DNA of 64,000 nt from Aristolochia californica. Taxonomy: Eukaryota > Streptophyta > Magnoliopsida > Piperales > Aristolochiaceae. Of the stretch, positions 1-13,200 are shown in pieces. The stretch covers positions 13,142,801 to 13,206,800 of the forward strand of contig JARWKL010000015.1 in assembly GCA_029961685.1 (NCBI GenBank). The letters are read 5' to 3'. The position numbers and the translations under genes were made by a program. Position 1 is the first letter of the stretch, and each line of letters begins with the position of its first letter. A model generated the notes under the pieces. That model was given only the letters and a program-made list of their open reading frames with translations. It was not told where the DNA came from and searched no databases.

Positions 1-3000
1 AGGATAGGCAAAAAGTGGGTTGTTTGGCTCTGGTAAATATCCAACCACTTGAGAATTTAACTTTTTCTACTCCCCCTAATTTTTGGATCTGAAGGCCACT
101 TGCATTCTCAACATGCTTGTGGCACGTATATCCACCACACTTAGAAAATATTGGGATCAGTTAGAGGTCTCTTTCCTATAAAATCCCACCAAGCTATTAT
201 TAGGGGGTTGTACTAGTGGAATTTCCCAAACATGGATTTTGGAGTTCATTTTTAGTGCGTGAAATAATTTTCTATTTATTATTATAGTTTTCAAATTGTT
301 TTTTCACACATGAACTCTAAAATTCTCATTTCGTTGCGATCTTATATCTTTTTTTTTACGAAGAAAAATGGGAGAGTGAAAACTCAAGTTTGGATCTGAA
401 AAAAAAAAATTTGAAATGCACAAGTGCTGAGAGAGATAATCCCAAAAAGTATCTGTGATTTTTAAGTATACGCAAAAAGTGGGTTGTTTGGCTCTGGTAA
501 ATATCCAACCACTTGAGAATCTAACTTTTTCTACTCCCCGTAATTTTTAGATCTCAAGGCCACTTGTATCCTCAACATGCTTGTGGCATGCATGTCCACC
601 ACACTTAAAACATGTTAGGATCAGTTAGAGGTCTCTTTCCTTTGAAATTCCACCAAGCTATTATTAGGGGGTTGTACTAGTGGAATTTCCCAAACATGGA
701 TTTTGGAGTTCATTTGTAGTGCGTGAAATAAATTTCTATTTATTATTATAGTTTTCAATTTTTTTTGCAAACATGAACTCTAAAATTTTCATTTTGTTGC
801 GATCTTATATCTTTTTTTTTTACGAGCAAAAAAAGGAGAGTGAAAACTCAAATTTGGATCTGAAAAAAAAAAAAATTTGAAATGCACAAATGTTGAGACA
901 GATAATTCCAAAAAGTATCTATGATTTTTTAGGATAGGAAAAAAGTGGGTTGTTTGGCTCTGGTAAATATCCAACCACTTGAGAATTTAACTTTTTCTAC
1001 TCCCCCTAATTTTTTGTTCTGGAGGCCACTTGCATCGTCAACATGCTTGTGGCATGCATGTCCACCAGACTTAAATCATGTTAGAATCAGTCAGAGGTCT
1101 CTTTCCTATAAAATTCCACCAAGCAATTATTAGGGGGCTGTACTAATGGAATTTCCCAAACATGGATTTCTGAGTTCATTTTTAGTGCGTGAAATAATTT
1201 TCTATTTATTATTATAGTTTTCAATTTTTTTTGCACACATGAACTCTAAAATTTTAATTTTGTTGTGATCTTATATCGTTTTTGTTTACGAGGAAAAATG
1301 GGAGAGAGAAAACACAAATTTGGATCTGAAAAAAAAAAATTGAAATGCACAAATGCTGAGAGAGATAATTCCAAAAAGAATCTGTGATTTTTAAGGATAG
1401 GCAAAAAGTGGGTTGCTTCGCTCTGGTAAATATCCAACCACCTGAGAATTTAACTTTTTCTACTCCCCCTAATTTTTTGATCTGAAGGCCACTTGCATCC
1501 TCAACATGCTTGTGGCATGCATATCCACCTCACTAAAACATGTTAGGATCTGTTAGAGGTCTCTTTCCTATAAAATTCCACCAAGCTATTATTAGGGGGT
1601 TGTACTAGTGGAATTTCCCAAACATGGATTTTGGAGTCCATTTTTAGTGCGTGAAATAATTTTCTATTTAGTATTATAGTTTTCTAATTTTTTTGCACAC
1701 ATGAACTCTCAAATTTTTGTTTTGTCTCGATCTTATTTCTTTAATGTTTACGAGGAAAAATGGGAGAGTGAAAATTAAGTTTGGATCTGAAAAAAAAAAA
1801 TTTGAAACGCACAAATGCTGAGAGAGATAATTCCAAAAAGTATCTATGATTTTTAAGGATAGGCAAAAGGGGGTTGTTTGGCTCTGGTAAATATCCAACC
1901 ACTTGAGAAATTAACTTTTTCTACTCCCCCCTAATTTTTGGACATGAAAGCCACTTGCATCCTCAACATGCTTGTGGCATGCATATCCACCACACTTAAA
2001 ACATGTTAGGATCAGTTAGAGGTCTCTTTCCTATAAAATTCCACCAAGCTATTATTAGAGGGTTGTACTAGTGGAATTTCCCAAGCATGGATTTTGGAGT
2101 TCATTTTTAGTGCGTGAAATAATTTTCTATTTATTATTATAGTTTTCAATTTTTTTTGCACACATGAACTCTAGAATTTTCATTTTGTTGTTATCTTATA
2201 TCTTTTTTGTTTACGAGGAAAAATAGGAGAGTGAAAACTCATGTTTGGATCTGAAAAAAAATAAAATTGAAATACACAAAATGTTATGAGAGATAATTCC
2301 AAAAAGTATCTGTGATTTTTAAGGATAGGCAAAAAGTGGGTTGTTTGGCTCTGGTAAATATCCAAGCACTTGAGAATTTAACTTTTTCTACTCCCCCTAA
2401 TTTTTGGATCTGAAGCCCACTTGCATCCTCAACATGCTTGTGGCATGCACATTCACCACACTTAAAACATGTTAGGATCAGTTAGAGGTCTATTTCCTAT
2501 AAAATCCCACCAAGCTATAATTAGGGGGTTGTACTGGTGGAAGTTCCCAAACATGGATTTTTGAGTTCATTTTTAGTGCGTGAAATAATTTTCTATTTAT
2601 TATTATAGTTTTCAAATTTTTTTGCACACATGAACTCTAGAAGTTTCATTTTGTTGCGTTCTTAAATCTATTTTGTTTACGAGGAAAAATGGGATAGTGA
2701 AAACTCTAGTTTGGATCTGAAAAAAAAAAATTGAAATACACAAATGCTAAGAGAGATAATTCCAAAAAGTATCTGTGATTTTTAAGGATAGGCAAAAAGT
2801 CGGTTGTTTGCCTCTGGTAAATATCCAACCACTTGAGAATTTAACTTTTTCTTCTCCCCCTAATTTTTGGATCTGAAGCCCACTTGCATCCTCAACATGC
2901 TTGTGGCATGCATATATCCTCCACACTTAAAACATGTTAGGATCTGTTAGAGGTCTTTTTACTATAAAATTCCACCAAGCTATTATTAGGGGGTTGTACT

Positions 3001-5566
3001 TGTGGAATTTCCCAAACATGGATTTTCGAGTTCATTTTTAGTGCGTGAAATAATTTTCTATTTATTATTATAGTTTTCAATATTTTTGCACACATGAACT
3101 CTAGAATTTTCATTTTGTCGCGATCTTATATGTATTTTGTTTTGGAGGAAAAATGGGAGAGTGAAAACTCAAGTTTGGATTTGAAAAAAAAAATATTTGA
3201 AATGCACAAATGCTGAGAGAGATAATTCAAAAACTTATCTGTGATTTTGAAGGATAGGAAAAAAAGTGGGTTTTTGGGTTGTGGTAAATATCCAACCACT
3301 CGAAAATTTCACTTTTTCTACTCCACCTAATTTTTGGATCTGAAGGCCACTTGCATACTCAACATGCTTGTGGCATGCATATCCACCACACTTAAAACAT
3401 GTTAGGATCAGTTAGAGGTTTGTTTCCTATAAAATTCCACCAAGCTATTATTAGAGGGTTGTACTAGTGGAATTTCCCAAACATGGATTTTGGAGTTCAT
3501 CTTGAGTCCGTGAAATAATTTTCTATTTATTTTTATAGTTTTCAAAATTTTTTTCACACATGAACTCTAGAATTTTCATTTTGTCAAGATCTTATATCTT
3601 TTTTTCTTAAGAGGAAAAATGGGAGAGTGAAAACACAAGTTTGGATATGAAAAAAAAAAATTTGAAATGCACAAATGCTGAGAGTGATAATTCCAAAAAG
3701 TATCTGTGATTTTTAAGGATAGGCAAAAAGTGGGTGGGATGGCTCTGGTAAATATCCAACCACTTGAAAATTTCACTTTTTCTACACCCCCTAATTTTTG
3801 GATCTGAAGGCCACTTGCATCCTCAACATGCTTGTAGCGTGCATATCCACCACACATAAAACTTGTTAGGATCAGTTAGAGGTCTCTTGACTATAAAATT
3901 CCACCAAGCTATTATTAGGGGCTTGTACTAATGGAATTTCCCAAACATGGATTTTGGAGTTCATTTTTAGTGCGTGAAAAATTTTCTATTTATTATTATA
4001 GTTTTTAAATTTTTTTCCATACATGAACTCTAAAATTTTCATTTTGTTGCGATCCTATATCTTTTTTGTTTACGAGGAAAAATGGGAGAGTGAAAACTCA
4101 AGTTTGGATGTGAAAAAAAAAATTTGAAATGCAGAAATGCTGAAAGAGATAATTCCAAAAAGTAACTGTGATTTTTAAGGATAGGCAAAAAGTGGGTTGT
4201 TTGGCTCTGGTAAATATCCAACCACTTGAGAATTTATCATTTTCTACTCCCCTAATTTTTGGATCTGAAGGCCACTTGCATCCTTAACATGCTTGTTGCA
4301 TGCATATCCACCACACTTAAAACATGTGAGGATAAGTTAGAGGTCTCTTTCCTATAAAATTCCACCAAGTTATTATTAGGGGGTTGTACTAGTGGAATTT
4401 CCCAAACATGGATTTTGGAGTCCATTTTTAGTGCGTGAAATAATTTTCTATTTAGTATTATAGTTTTCTAATTTTTTTGCACACATGAACTCTCAAATTT
4501 TTGTTTTGTCTCGATCTTATTTCTTTTATGTTTAAGAGGAAAAATGGGAGAGTGAAAATTAAGTTTGGATCTGAAAAAAAAAAAATTTGAAATGCACAAA
4601 TGCTGAAAGAGATAATTCCAAAAAGTATCTGTGATTTTTAAGGATAGGCAAAAGGGGGTTGTTTGGCTCTGGTAAATATCCAACCACTTGAGAAATTAAC
4701 TTTTTCTACTCCCCCTAATTTTTGGATCTTAAGGCCACTTGCATCCTCAACATGCTTGTGGCATGCATATCCACCACACTTAAAACATGTTAAGATCAGT
4801 TAGAGGTCTCTTTACTATAAAATTCCACCAAGCTATTTTTAGGGGGTTGTACTGGTGGAATTTCCAAAACATGAATTTTGGAGTTCATTTTTAGTGCGTG
4901 AAATAATTTTCTATTTATTATTACATTTTTCAAATTTTTTTGCACACATGAACTCTAGAATTTTCATTTTGTTGCGATCTTATATCTTTTTTGTTTACGA
5001 GGAAAAATGGGAGAGTGAAAACTCAAGTTTGGATCTGAGAAAAAAAAAATTTTGAACTGCACAAATGCTGACAGAGATAATTCCAAAAAGTATCTGTGAT
5101 TTTTAAGGATAGGCAAAAAATGGGTTGTTTGGCTCTGGTAATATCCAACCACTTGAGAATTTAAAATTTTTTACTCCCCAATTTTTGGATCTGAAGGCCA
5201 CTTGCATCATCAACATGCTTCTGGCATGCATATCCACCACTCTTAAAACATGTTAGGATCTGTTAGAGGTCTCTTTCCTATAAAATTCCACCAAGCTATT
5301 ATTAGGGGGTTTTACTAGTGGAATTTCCCAAACATGGATTTTGGAGTTCATTTTTAGTGCGTGAAATAATTTTCTATTTATTATTATAGTTTTCAAATTT
5401 TTTTGCACACATGAACTCTTGAATTTTTATTTTTTCGCGATCTTATATGTTTTTTGTTTACGAGGAAAAATGGGAGAGTGAAAACTCAAGTTTGGATATG
5501 AAAAAAAAAAATTTGAAATGCTCAAATGCTGAGAGAGATAATTCCAAAAAGTAACTGCGATTTTTT
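1..5566 (+). repeat. Monomers 1-12 (domain A, left edge)
   Basis: Units start at 1, 465, 931, 1394, 1856, 2322, 2785, 3251, 3716, 4178, 4641 and 5106, with lengths of 461-466 bp. The window opens exactly at a unit boundary of the phase used here, so the array very probably continues to the left. Within this stretch the segments 1600-1915 and 4385-4700 are close copies six units (2785 bp) apart. They share ggagtccattttta, tctatttagtattatag, ctcaaatttttgttttgtct and a shortened caaaagggggttg. No other sequence is present. Confidence 0.95.
4881..4955. other. Inverted repeat GAGTTCAT / ATGAACTC around the AT-rich core (example copy)
   Basis: GAGTTCAT at 4881-4888 and ATGAACTC at 4948-4955 are perfectly complementary 8-bp arms enclosing 59 bp of AT-rich sequence. 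A 4-bp GTGC/GCAC pair lies just inside the arms. The arrangement is in the consensus and in many copies. The subfamily with ggagatcat breaks the left arm without a compensating change on the right, which argues against strong selection for pairing. Confidence 0.5.
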
Positions 5567-8364
5567 ACGATAGGCAAAAAGTGGGTTGTTTGGCTCTCGT
5601 AAATATCCAACCACTTGAAAATTTCACTTTTTCTACTCCCCCTAATTTTTGGATCTGAAGGCCACTTGCATCCTCAACATGCTTGTGGCATCCATATCCA
5701 CCACACTTAAAACATGTTAGGATGTGTTAGAGGTATCTTTCCTATAAAATCCTACCAAGCTATTATTAGGGGGTTGTACTAGTGGAATTTCCCAAACATG
5801 GATTTTGGAGTTCCTTTTTAGTGCGTGAAATAATTTTCTATTTATTATTATAGTTTTCAATTTTTTTTACACACATGAACTCTAGAATTTTCATTTTGTT
5901 GCAATCTTATATCTTTTTTGTTTACGAGTAAAAATGGGAGAGTGAAACTCAAGTTTGGATCTGAAAAAAAAAAATTTTGAAATACACGAATGCTGAGAGA
6001 GATAATTCCAAAAAGTATCTGTGATTTTTAAGGATAGGTAAAAAGTGGGTGGTTTGGCTCTGGTAAATATCCAACCACTTGAGAATTTAACTTTTTCTAC
6101 TCCCCCTAATTTTTGGATCTGAAGGCCACTTGCATCCTCAACAATCTTGTGGCCTGCATATATCCACCACACTTAAAACATGTTAGGATCAGTTAGCGGT
6201 CTCTTTCCTATAAAATTCCACCAAGCTATTATTAGGGGGTTGAACTAGTGGAATTTCCCAAACATGGATTTTGGAGGTCATTTTTAGTGCGTGAAATAAT
6301 TTTCTATTTATTATTATAGTTTTCAAATTTTTTTCCACACATGAACTTTAGAATTTTCATTTTGTCGCGATCTTATATCTTTTTTGTTTACGAGGAAAAA
6401 TGGGAGAGTGAAAACTCAAGTTTGGATCTGAAAAAAAAAATTCGAAATGCACAAATTCTGAGAGAGATATTTCCAAAAAGTATCTGTGATTTTTAAGGAT
6501 AGGCAAAGAGTGGGTTGTTTGGCTCTGGTAAATATCCAACCGCTTGAGAATTTAAAATTTTTTACTCCCCCTAATTTTTGGATCTGAAGGCCACTTACAT
6601 CCTCAACGTACTTGTGGCATGCATATCCACCACACTTAAAATATGTTAGGATCAGTTAGAGGTCTCTTTCCTATAAAATTCCACCAAGCTATTATTAGGG
6701 GGTTGTACTAGTGGAATTTCCCAAGCACGGATTTTGCAGTTCATTTTTAGTGTGTGAAATAATTTTCTATTTATTATTATAGTTTTCAATTTTTTTTGCA
6801 CACATGAACTCTAGAATTTTCATTTTGTTGCGATCATATATCTTTTTTGTTTATGAGGAAAAAAGGGAGAGTGAAAACTCAAATTTGGATCTGGAAAAAA
6901 AAATTTGAAATGCACAAATGCGGAGAGTCATAATTCCAAAAAGTATATGTGATTTTGAAGGATAGGCAAAACGTGGGTTGTTGGCTCTAGTAAATATCCA
7001 ACCACTTGAGAATTTAACTTTTTCTACTCCCCCAAATTTTCTGATATGAAGGCCACTTGCATCCTCAACATGCTTGTGGCATGCATATCCACCACACTTA
7101 AAACATGTTAGGATCAGTTAGAGGTCTCTTTCCTTAAAAATTCCACCACGCTCTTATTAGGGGGTTGTACTAGTGGAATTTCCCAAACATGGATTTTGGA
7201 GTTCATTTTTAGTGCGTGAAATAATTTTTTATTTATTATGAAAGTTTTCAAAAATGTTTTCACACATGAACTCTAGAATTTTCATTTTGTCGCGATCTTA
7301 TATGTTTTTTGTTTACGAAGAAAAATGGGAGAGTGAAAACACAAGTTCAGATATGAAGAAAAAAAAAATTTGAAATGCACAAATGCGGAGAGAGATAATT
7401 CCAAAAAGATACTGTGATTTTTAAGGATAGGCAAAAAGTGGGTTGTTTGGCTCTGGTAAATATCCAACCACTTGAAAATTTCAGTTTTTCTACTTCCCCT
7501 AATTTTTGGATCTCAAGGCTACTTGCGTCGTCAACATGCTTGTGGCATCCATATCCACCACACTTAAAACATGTTAGGATCAGTTAGAGGTCTCTTTCCT
7601 ATAAAATCCCACCAATCTATTATTAGGGGGTTGTACTAGTGGAATTTCCCAAACATGGATTTTGGAGTTCATTTTTAGTGCGTGATATAATTTTCTATTT
7701 ATTATTATAGTTTTCAAATTTTTTTGCACACTAGAACTCTAGAATTTTTATTTTGTTGCAATTTGATATCTTTTTTGTTTACGAGGAAAAATGGGAGAGT
7801 GAAAACTCAAGTTTGGATCTGAAAAAAATAAATTGGAAATACACAAATGCTGAGAGAGATAATTCCAAAAAGTATCTGTGATTTCTAAGGATAGGCAAAC
7901 AGTGGGTTGTTTGGCTCTGGTAAATATCGAACCACTTGAGATTTTAAATTTTTCTACTCCCCCTAATTTTTGGATCTGAAGGCCACTTGCATCCTCAACA
8001 TGCTTGTGGCATGCATATATCCACCACACTTAAAACCTGTTGGGATCAGTTAGCGGTCTCTTTCCTATAAAATTCCACCAAGCTGTTATTAGGGGGTTGT
8101 ACTAGTGGAATTTCCCAAACATGGATTTTGGAGTTCAATTTTAGTGCGTGAAATAATTTTCTATTTATTATTATAGTTTTCAATTTTTTTTGCACACATG
8201 AACTCTAAAATTTTCATTTTGTCGCGATCTTATATCTTTTTTGTTTACGAGGAAAAATCGGAGAGTGAAAACTCAAGTTTGGATCTGAAAAAAAAAATTT
8301 GAAATGCACAAATGCAGAAAGAGATAATTCCAAAAAGTATCTGTGATTTTTAAGGATAGGCAAA

Positions 8365-8402
8365 AAGTGGGTTGTTTGGCTCTGGTAAATATCCAACCAC
8401 TT
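8365..8402. other. Inverted repeat in the first 50 bp of the monomer (example copy)
   Basis: AAGTGG(G)TTG at 8365-8374 is complementary to CAACCACTT at 8394-8402. The arms are 9 bp with one bulged G, and the spacer is 19 bp. The pair recurs at the same place in most units, for instance at 13-50 in the first. It may simply be inherited with the repeat. A structural or protein-binding role is possible but not shown. Confidence 0.6.
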
Positions 8403-8463
8403 GAGAATTTAACATTTTCTACTCCCCCTATTTTTTTGATCTGAAGGCCACTTGCATCCTCAA

Positions 8464-8478
8464 CATGCTTGTGGCATG
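8464..8478. other. Short dyad CATGC-n5-GCATG (example copy)
   Basis: CATGC and GCATG flank ttgtg. The right arm overlaps two perfect palindromes, gcatgc and atgcat. The dyad is present in most units but is destroyed in the four units with the 26-bp deletion. Short dyads are common in centromeric satellites, where they have been proposed to favour non-B DNA; applying that here is inference. Confidence 0.6.
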
Positions 8479-10204
8479 CATATCCACCACACTTAAAACA
8501 TGTTAGGATCTATTAGAGGTCTCTTTCCTATAAAATTCCACCAAGCTATAATTAGGGGGTTGTACTAGTGGAATTTCCCAAGCATGGATTTTGGAGTTCA
8601 TTTTTAGTGCGTGAAATAATTTTTTATTTATTATTATAGTTTTCAAAATTTTTCCACACATTAACTCTAGAATTTTCATTTTGTCGCGATCTTATATCTT
8701 TTTTGTTTACGAGGAAAAATCGGAGAGTGAAAACTCAAGTTTGGATCTGAAAAAAAAAATTTGAAATGCACAAATGCTGAGAGAGATCATTTCAAAAAGT
8801 ATCTGTGATTTTTAAGGATAGGCAAAAAGTGGGTTGTTTGGCTCTATTAAATATCCAACCACTTGAGAATTTAACATTTTCTACTCCACCTGATTTTTTT
8901 ATCTGAAGGCCACTTGCATGCTTAACATGCTTGTCGCATGCATATCCACCACACTTAAAACATGTTAGGATCTATTAGAGGTCTCTTTCCTATAAAATTC
9001 CACCAAGCTATAATTAGGGGGTTGTACTAGTGGAATTTCCCAAGCATGGATTTTGGAGTTCATTTTTAGTGCGTGAAATAATTTTCTATTTATTATTATA
9101 GTTTTCAATTTTTTTTGCACACTTGAACTCTGGAATTTTCTTTTTGTTGCGATCTTATATCTTTTTTGTTTACGAGGAAAAATGGGAGAGAGAAAACTCA
9201 TGTTTGGATCTAAAAAAAAAAATTTGAAATGCACAAATGCTGAGAGAGATAATTCCCAAAAGTGTCTTTGATTTTTAAGGATAGGCAAAAAGTGGGTTGT
9301 TTGGCTCTGGTAAATATCCAACCACTTGAGAATTCAACTTTTTCTACTCCCCCTAATTTTTGGATCTGAAGGCCACTTGCATCCTCAACATGCTTGTGGC
9401 ATGCATATCCACCACACTTAAAACATGATAGGATCAGTTAGAGGTCTCTTTCTTGTAAAATTCCACCAAGCTATTATTAGGGGGTTGTACTAGTGGAATT
9501 TCCCAAATTTGGATTTTGGAGATCATTTTTAGTGCGTGATATAATTTTCTATTTATTATTATTGTATTCAAATTTTTTTGCACATATGAACTCTAGAATT
9601 TTCATTTTGTCGTGATCTTATATGTTTTTTGTTTACGACGAAAAATGGGAGAGTGAAATCTCAAGTTTGGATCTGAAAAAAATAAATTCGAAATACACAA
9701 ATGCTGAGAGAGATAATTCCAAAAAGTATCTGTGACTTTTAAGGATAGGCAAAAAGTGGGTTGTTTGGCTCTGGTAAATATCGAACCACTTGAGAATTTA
9801 ACTTTTTCTACTCCCCCTAATTTTTGGATCTGAAGGCCACTTGCATCCTCAACATGCTTGTGGCATGCATATATCCACCACACTTAAAACATCTTAGGAT
9901 CTATTAGAGGTCTCTTTCCTATAAAATTCCACCAAGCTATAATTAGGTGGTTGTACTAGTGGAATTTCCCAAGCATGGATTTTAGAATTCATTTTTAGTG
10001 CGTGAAATAATTTTCTATTTATTATTATAGTTTTCAAATTTTTTTGCACACATGAACTCTAAATTTTCATTTTGTTGCGATCTTATATCTTTTTTGCTTA
10101 CGAGGAAAAATGGGAGAATGAAAACTCAAGTTTCGATCTGAAAAAAAAATTTGAAATGCACAAATGCAGAGAGAGATAATTCCAAAAAGTATCTGTGATT
10201 TTTA

Positions 10205-13200
10205 AGGATAGGCAAAAAGTGGGTTGTTTGGCTCTGGTAAATATCCAACCACTTGAGAATTTAACATTTTCTACTCCCCCTATTTTTTTGATCTGAAGGC
10301 CACTTGCATCCTCAACATGCTTGTGGCATGCATATCCACCACACTTAAAACATGTTAGGATCTATTAGAGGTCTCTTTCCTATAAAATTCCACCAAGCTA
10401 TAATTAGGGGGTTGTACTAGTGGAATTTCCCAAGCATGGATTTTGGAGTTCATTTTTAGTGCGTGAAATAATTTTTTATTTATTATTATAGTTTTCAAAA
10501 TTTTTCCACACATTAACTCTAGAATTTTCATTTTGTTGTGATCTTTTATCTTTTTTGTTTACAAGGAAAAATGTGAGAGAGAAAACTAAAGTTTGGATCT
10601 AAAAAATAAAAATTTGAAATGGACAAATCCTGAGAGAGAAAATTCCCAAAAGTATCTGTGATTTTTAAGGATAGGCAAAAAGTGGGTTGTTTGGCTCTGG
10701 TAAATATCCAACCACTTGAGAAATTAACTTTTTCTACTCCCCCTAATTTTTGGATCTGAAGGCCACTTGCATCCTCAACATGCTTGTGGCATGCATATCC
10801 ACCACACTTAAAACACGTTAGGATCAGTTAGAGGTCTCTTTTTTGTAAAATTCCACCAAGCTATTATTAGGGGGTTGTACTAGTGGAATTTCCCAAACAT
10901 GGATTTTGGAGATCATTTTTAGTCCGTGCAATAATTTTCTATTTATTATTCTAGTCTTCAAAATTTTTTGCGCATATGAACTCTTGAATTTTCATTTTGT
11001 TGTGATCTTATATGTTTTTTGTTTACAAGGAAAAATGGGAGAATAAAAACACAAGTTTGGATCTGAAGAAAAAAAATTTTGAAAAGCACAAATGCTGAGA
11101 GAGATAATTCCAAAAATTATTTGTGACCTTTAAGGATAGGCAAAAAGTGGGTTGTTTGGCTCTGGTAATTATCCAACCACTTGAGAATTTAACATTTTCT
11201 ACTCCCCCTAATTTTGGATTTGAAAGCCACTTGCATCCTCAACATGCTTGTGGCATGCATATCCACCACAATTAAAACATGTTAGGATCTATTAGAGGTC
11301 TCTTTCCTATAAAATTCCACCAAACTATAATTTGGGGGTTGTACTAGTGGAATTTCCCAAGCATGGCTTTTGGGGTTCAATTTTAGTGCGTGAAATAATT
11401 TTCTATTTATTATTATAGTTTTCAATTTTTTTTGCACACATGAACTCTAGAATTTTCATTTTGTTGCGATCTTATATCTTTTTTGTTTACGAGGAAAAAT
11501 GGGAGAGAGAAAACTCATGTTTGAATCTAAAAAAAAAAAATTTGAAATGCACAAATCATGAGAGAGATAATTCCCAAAAGTATCTGTGATTTTTAAGGAT
11601 AGCCAAAAATTGGGTTGTTTGGCTCTGGTAAATATCTAACCACTTGAGAATTTAACTTTTTCTACACCCCCTAATTTTTGGATTTGAAGGCCACTTGCAT
11701 CCTGAACATGCTTGTGGCATGCATATCCACCACACTTAAAACATGTTAGGATCAGTTAGAGGTCTCTTTCCTATAAAATTCCTCCAAGCTATTATTAGGG
11801 GGTTGTACTAGTGGAATTTCCCAATGATGGATTTTGGAGATCATTTTTAGTGCGTGAAATAATTTTCAATTTATTATAATAGTTTTCAAATTTTTTTGCA
11901 CATATGAACTCTAGAATTTTTATTTTGTCGAGATCTTATATCTTTTTTGTTTACGAGGAAAAATGGGAGAGTGAAAATTCAAGTTTGGATCTGAAAAAAA
12001 AATTGAAATGCACAAATTCTGAGAGAGATAATTCCAAAAAGTATCTGTGATTTTTATGGATAGGCAAAAAGTGGGTTGTTTGGCTCTGGTAAATATCCAA
12101 CCACTTAAAAATTTCACTTTTTCTACTCTCCCTAATTTTTGGATCTGAAGGCCACTTGTATCCTCAACATGCTTGTGGCATGCATATCCACCACACTTAA
12201 AACATGTTAGGATCAGTTAGAGGCCTCTTTCCTATAAAGTCCCACCAAGCTATTATTAGCGGGTTGTACTTGTAGAATTTCCCAAACATGGATTTTGGAG
12301 TTCATTTTTAGTGCGTGAATTAATTTTCTATTTATTATTATAGTTTTCAAAATTTTTTGCACACATGAACTCTAGAATTTTCATTTTGTCGCGATCTTAT
12401 ATCTTTTTTCTTTACGAGGAAAAACGGGAGAGTGAAAATTCAAGTTTGGATCTGAAAAAAAAAAATTGAAATGCACAAAAGCTGAGAGAGATAATTCCAA
12501 AAAGTATCTGTGATTTTTAAGGATAGGCAAAAACTGGGTTGCTTGGCTCTGGTAAATATCCAACCACTAGAAAATTTCACTTTTTCTATTCCCCCTAATT
12601 TTAGGATTTGAAGGCCACTTGCATCCTCAACATGCTTGTGGCATGCATATCCACCACACTTAAAACATGTTAGGATCAGTTAGAGGTCTCTTTCCTATAA
12701 AATCCCACCAAGCTATTATTAGGGGGTTGTACGAGTAGAATTTCCCAAACATGGATTTTGGAGTTCATTTTTAGTGCGTGAAATAATTTTCTATTTATTG
12801 TTATTGTTTTCAAATTTTTTTGCACACATGAACTCTAGAATTTTCATTTTGTTGCGATCTTATATCTTTTTTGTTTACGAGGAAAACTAGGAGAGTAAAA
12901 ACTCAAGTTTGGATCTGAAAAAAAAAAAATTGAAATGCACAAATTCTGAGAGAGATAATTCCAAAAAGTATCTGTGATTTTTAAGGATAGGCAAAGAGTG
13001 GGTTGTTTGGCTCTGGTAAATATTCAACTGCTTGAGAATTTAACATTTTCTACTCCCCCTAATTTTTGGATCTGAAGGTCACTTACATCTTCAACATACA
13101 TGTGGCATGCATATCCACCACACTAAAAAATGTTCGGATCAATTAGAGGTCTCTTTCCTATAAAATTTCACCAAGCTATTATTAGGGGGTTGTACTAGTG

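Larger units (their letters stand above)
5567..10204 (+). repeat. Monomers 13-22 with local four-monomer periodicity
   Basis: Units start at 5567, 6031, 6496, 6959, 7424, 7888, 8353, 8815, 9278 and 9742. Units at 6031, 7888 and 9742 share a 2-bp insertion (gcatatatccacc), and the last two also share atatcgaacc and aataaatt(g/c)gaaatacac. The same spacing links 6496 with 8353, and 8353 with 10205. Spacings are 1852-1857 bp, four monomers, so this part looks like two to three cycles of a tetramer higher-order repeat. The cycles have diverged and the periodicity does not continue to the right in register. Confidence 0.8.

Noticed and set aside
175..184. TATA-like cctataaaat in every unit, upstream of a catgg.
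   Set aside because: An AT-rich repeat gives such strings by chance and no gene follows. Satellite transcription is possible, but the sequence alone does not support a promoter.
201..240. Single ttaggg in attagggggttg, and ggaatttccc resembling a kappa-B site.
   Set aside because: There is one ttaggg per 464 bp, not a telomeric run. The kappa-B-like match is short and has no context; with an unidentified host it cannot be interpreted.
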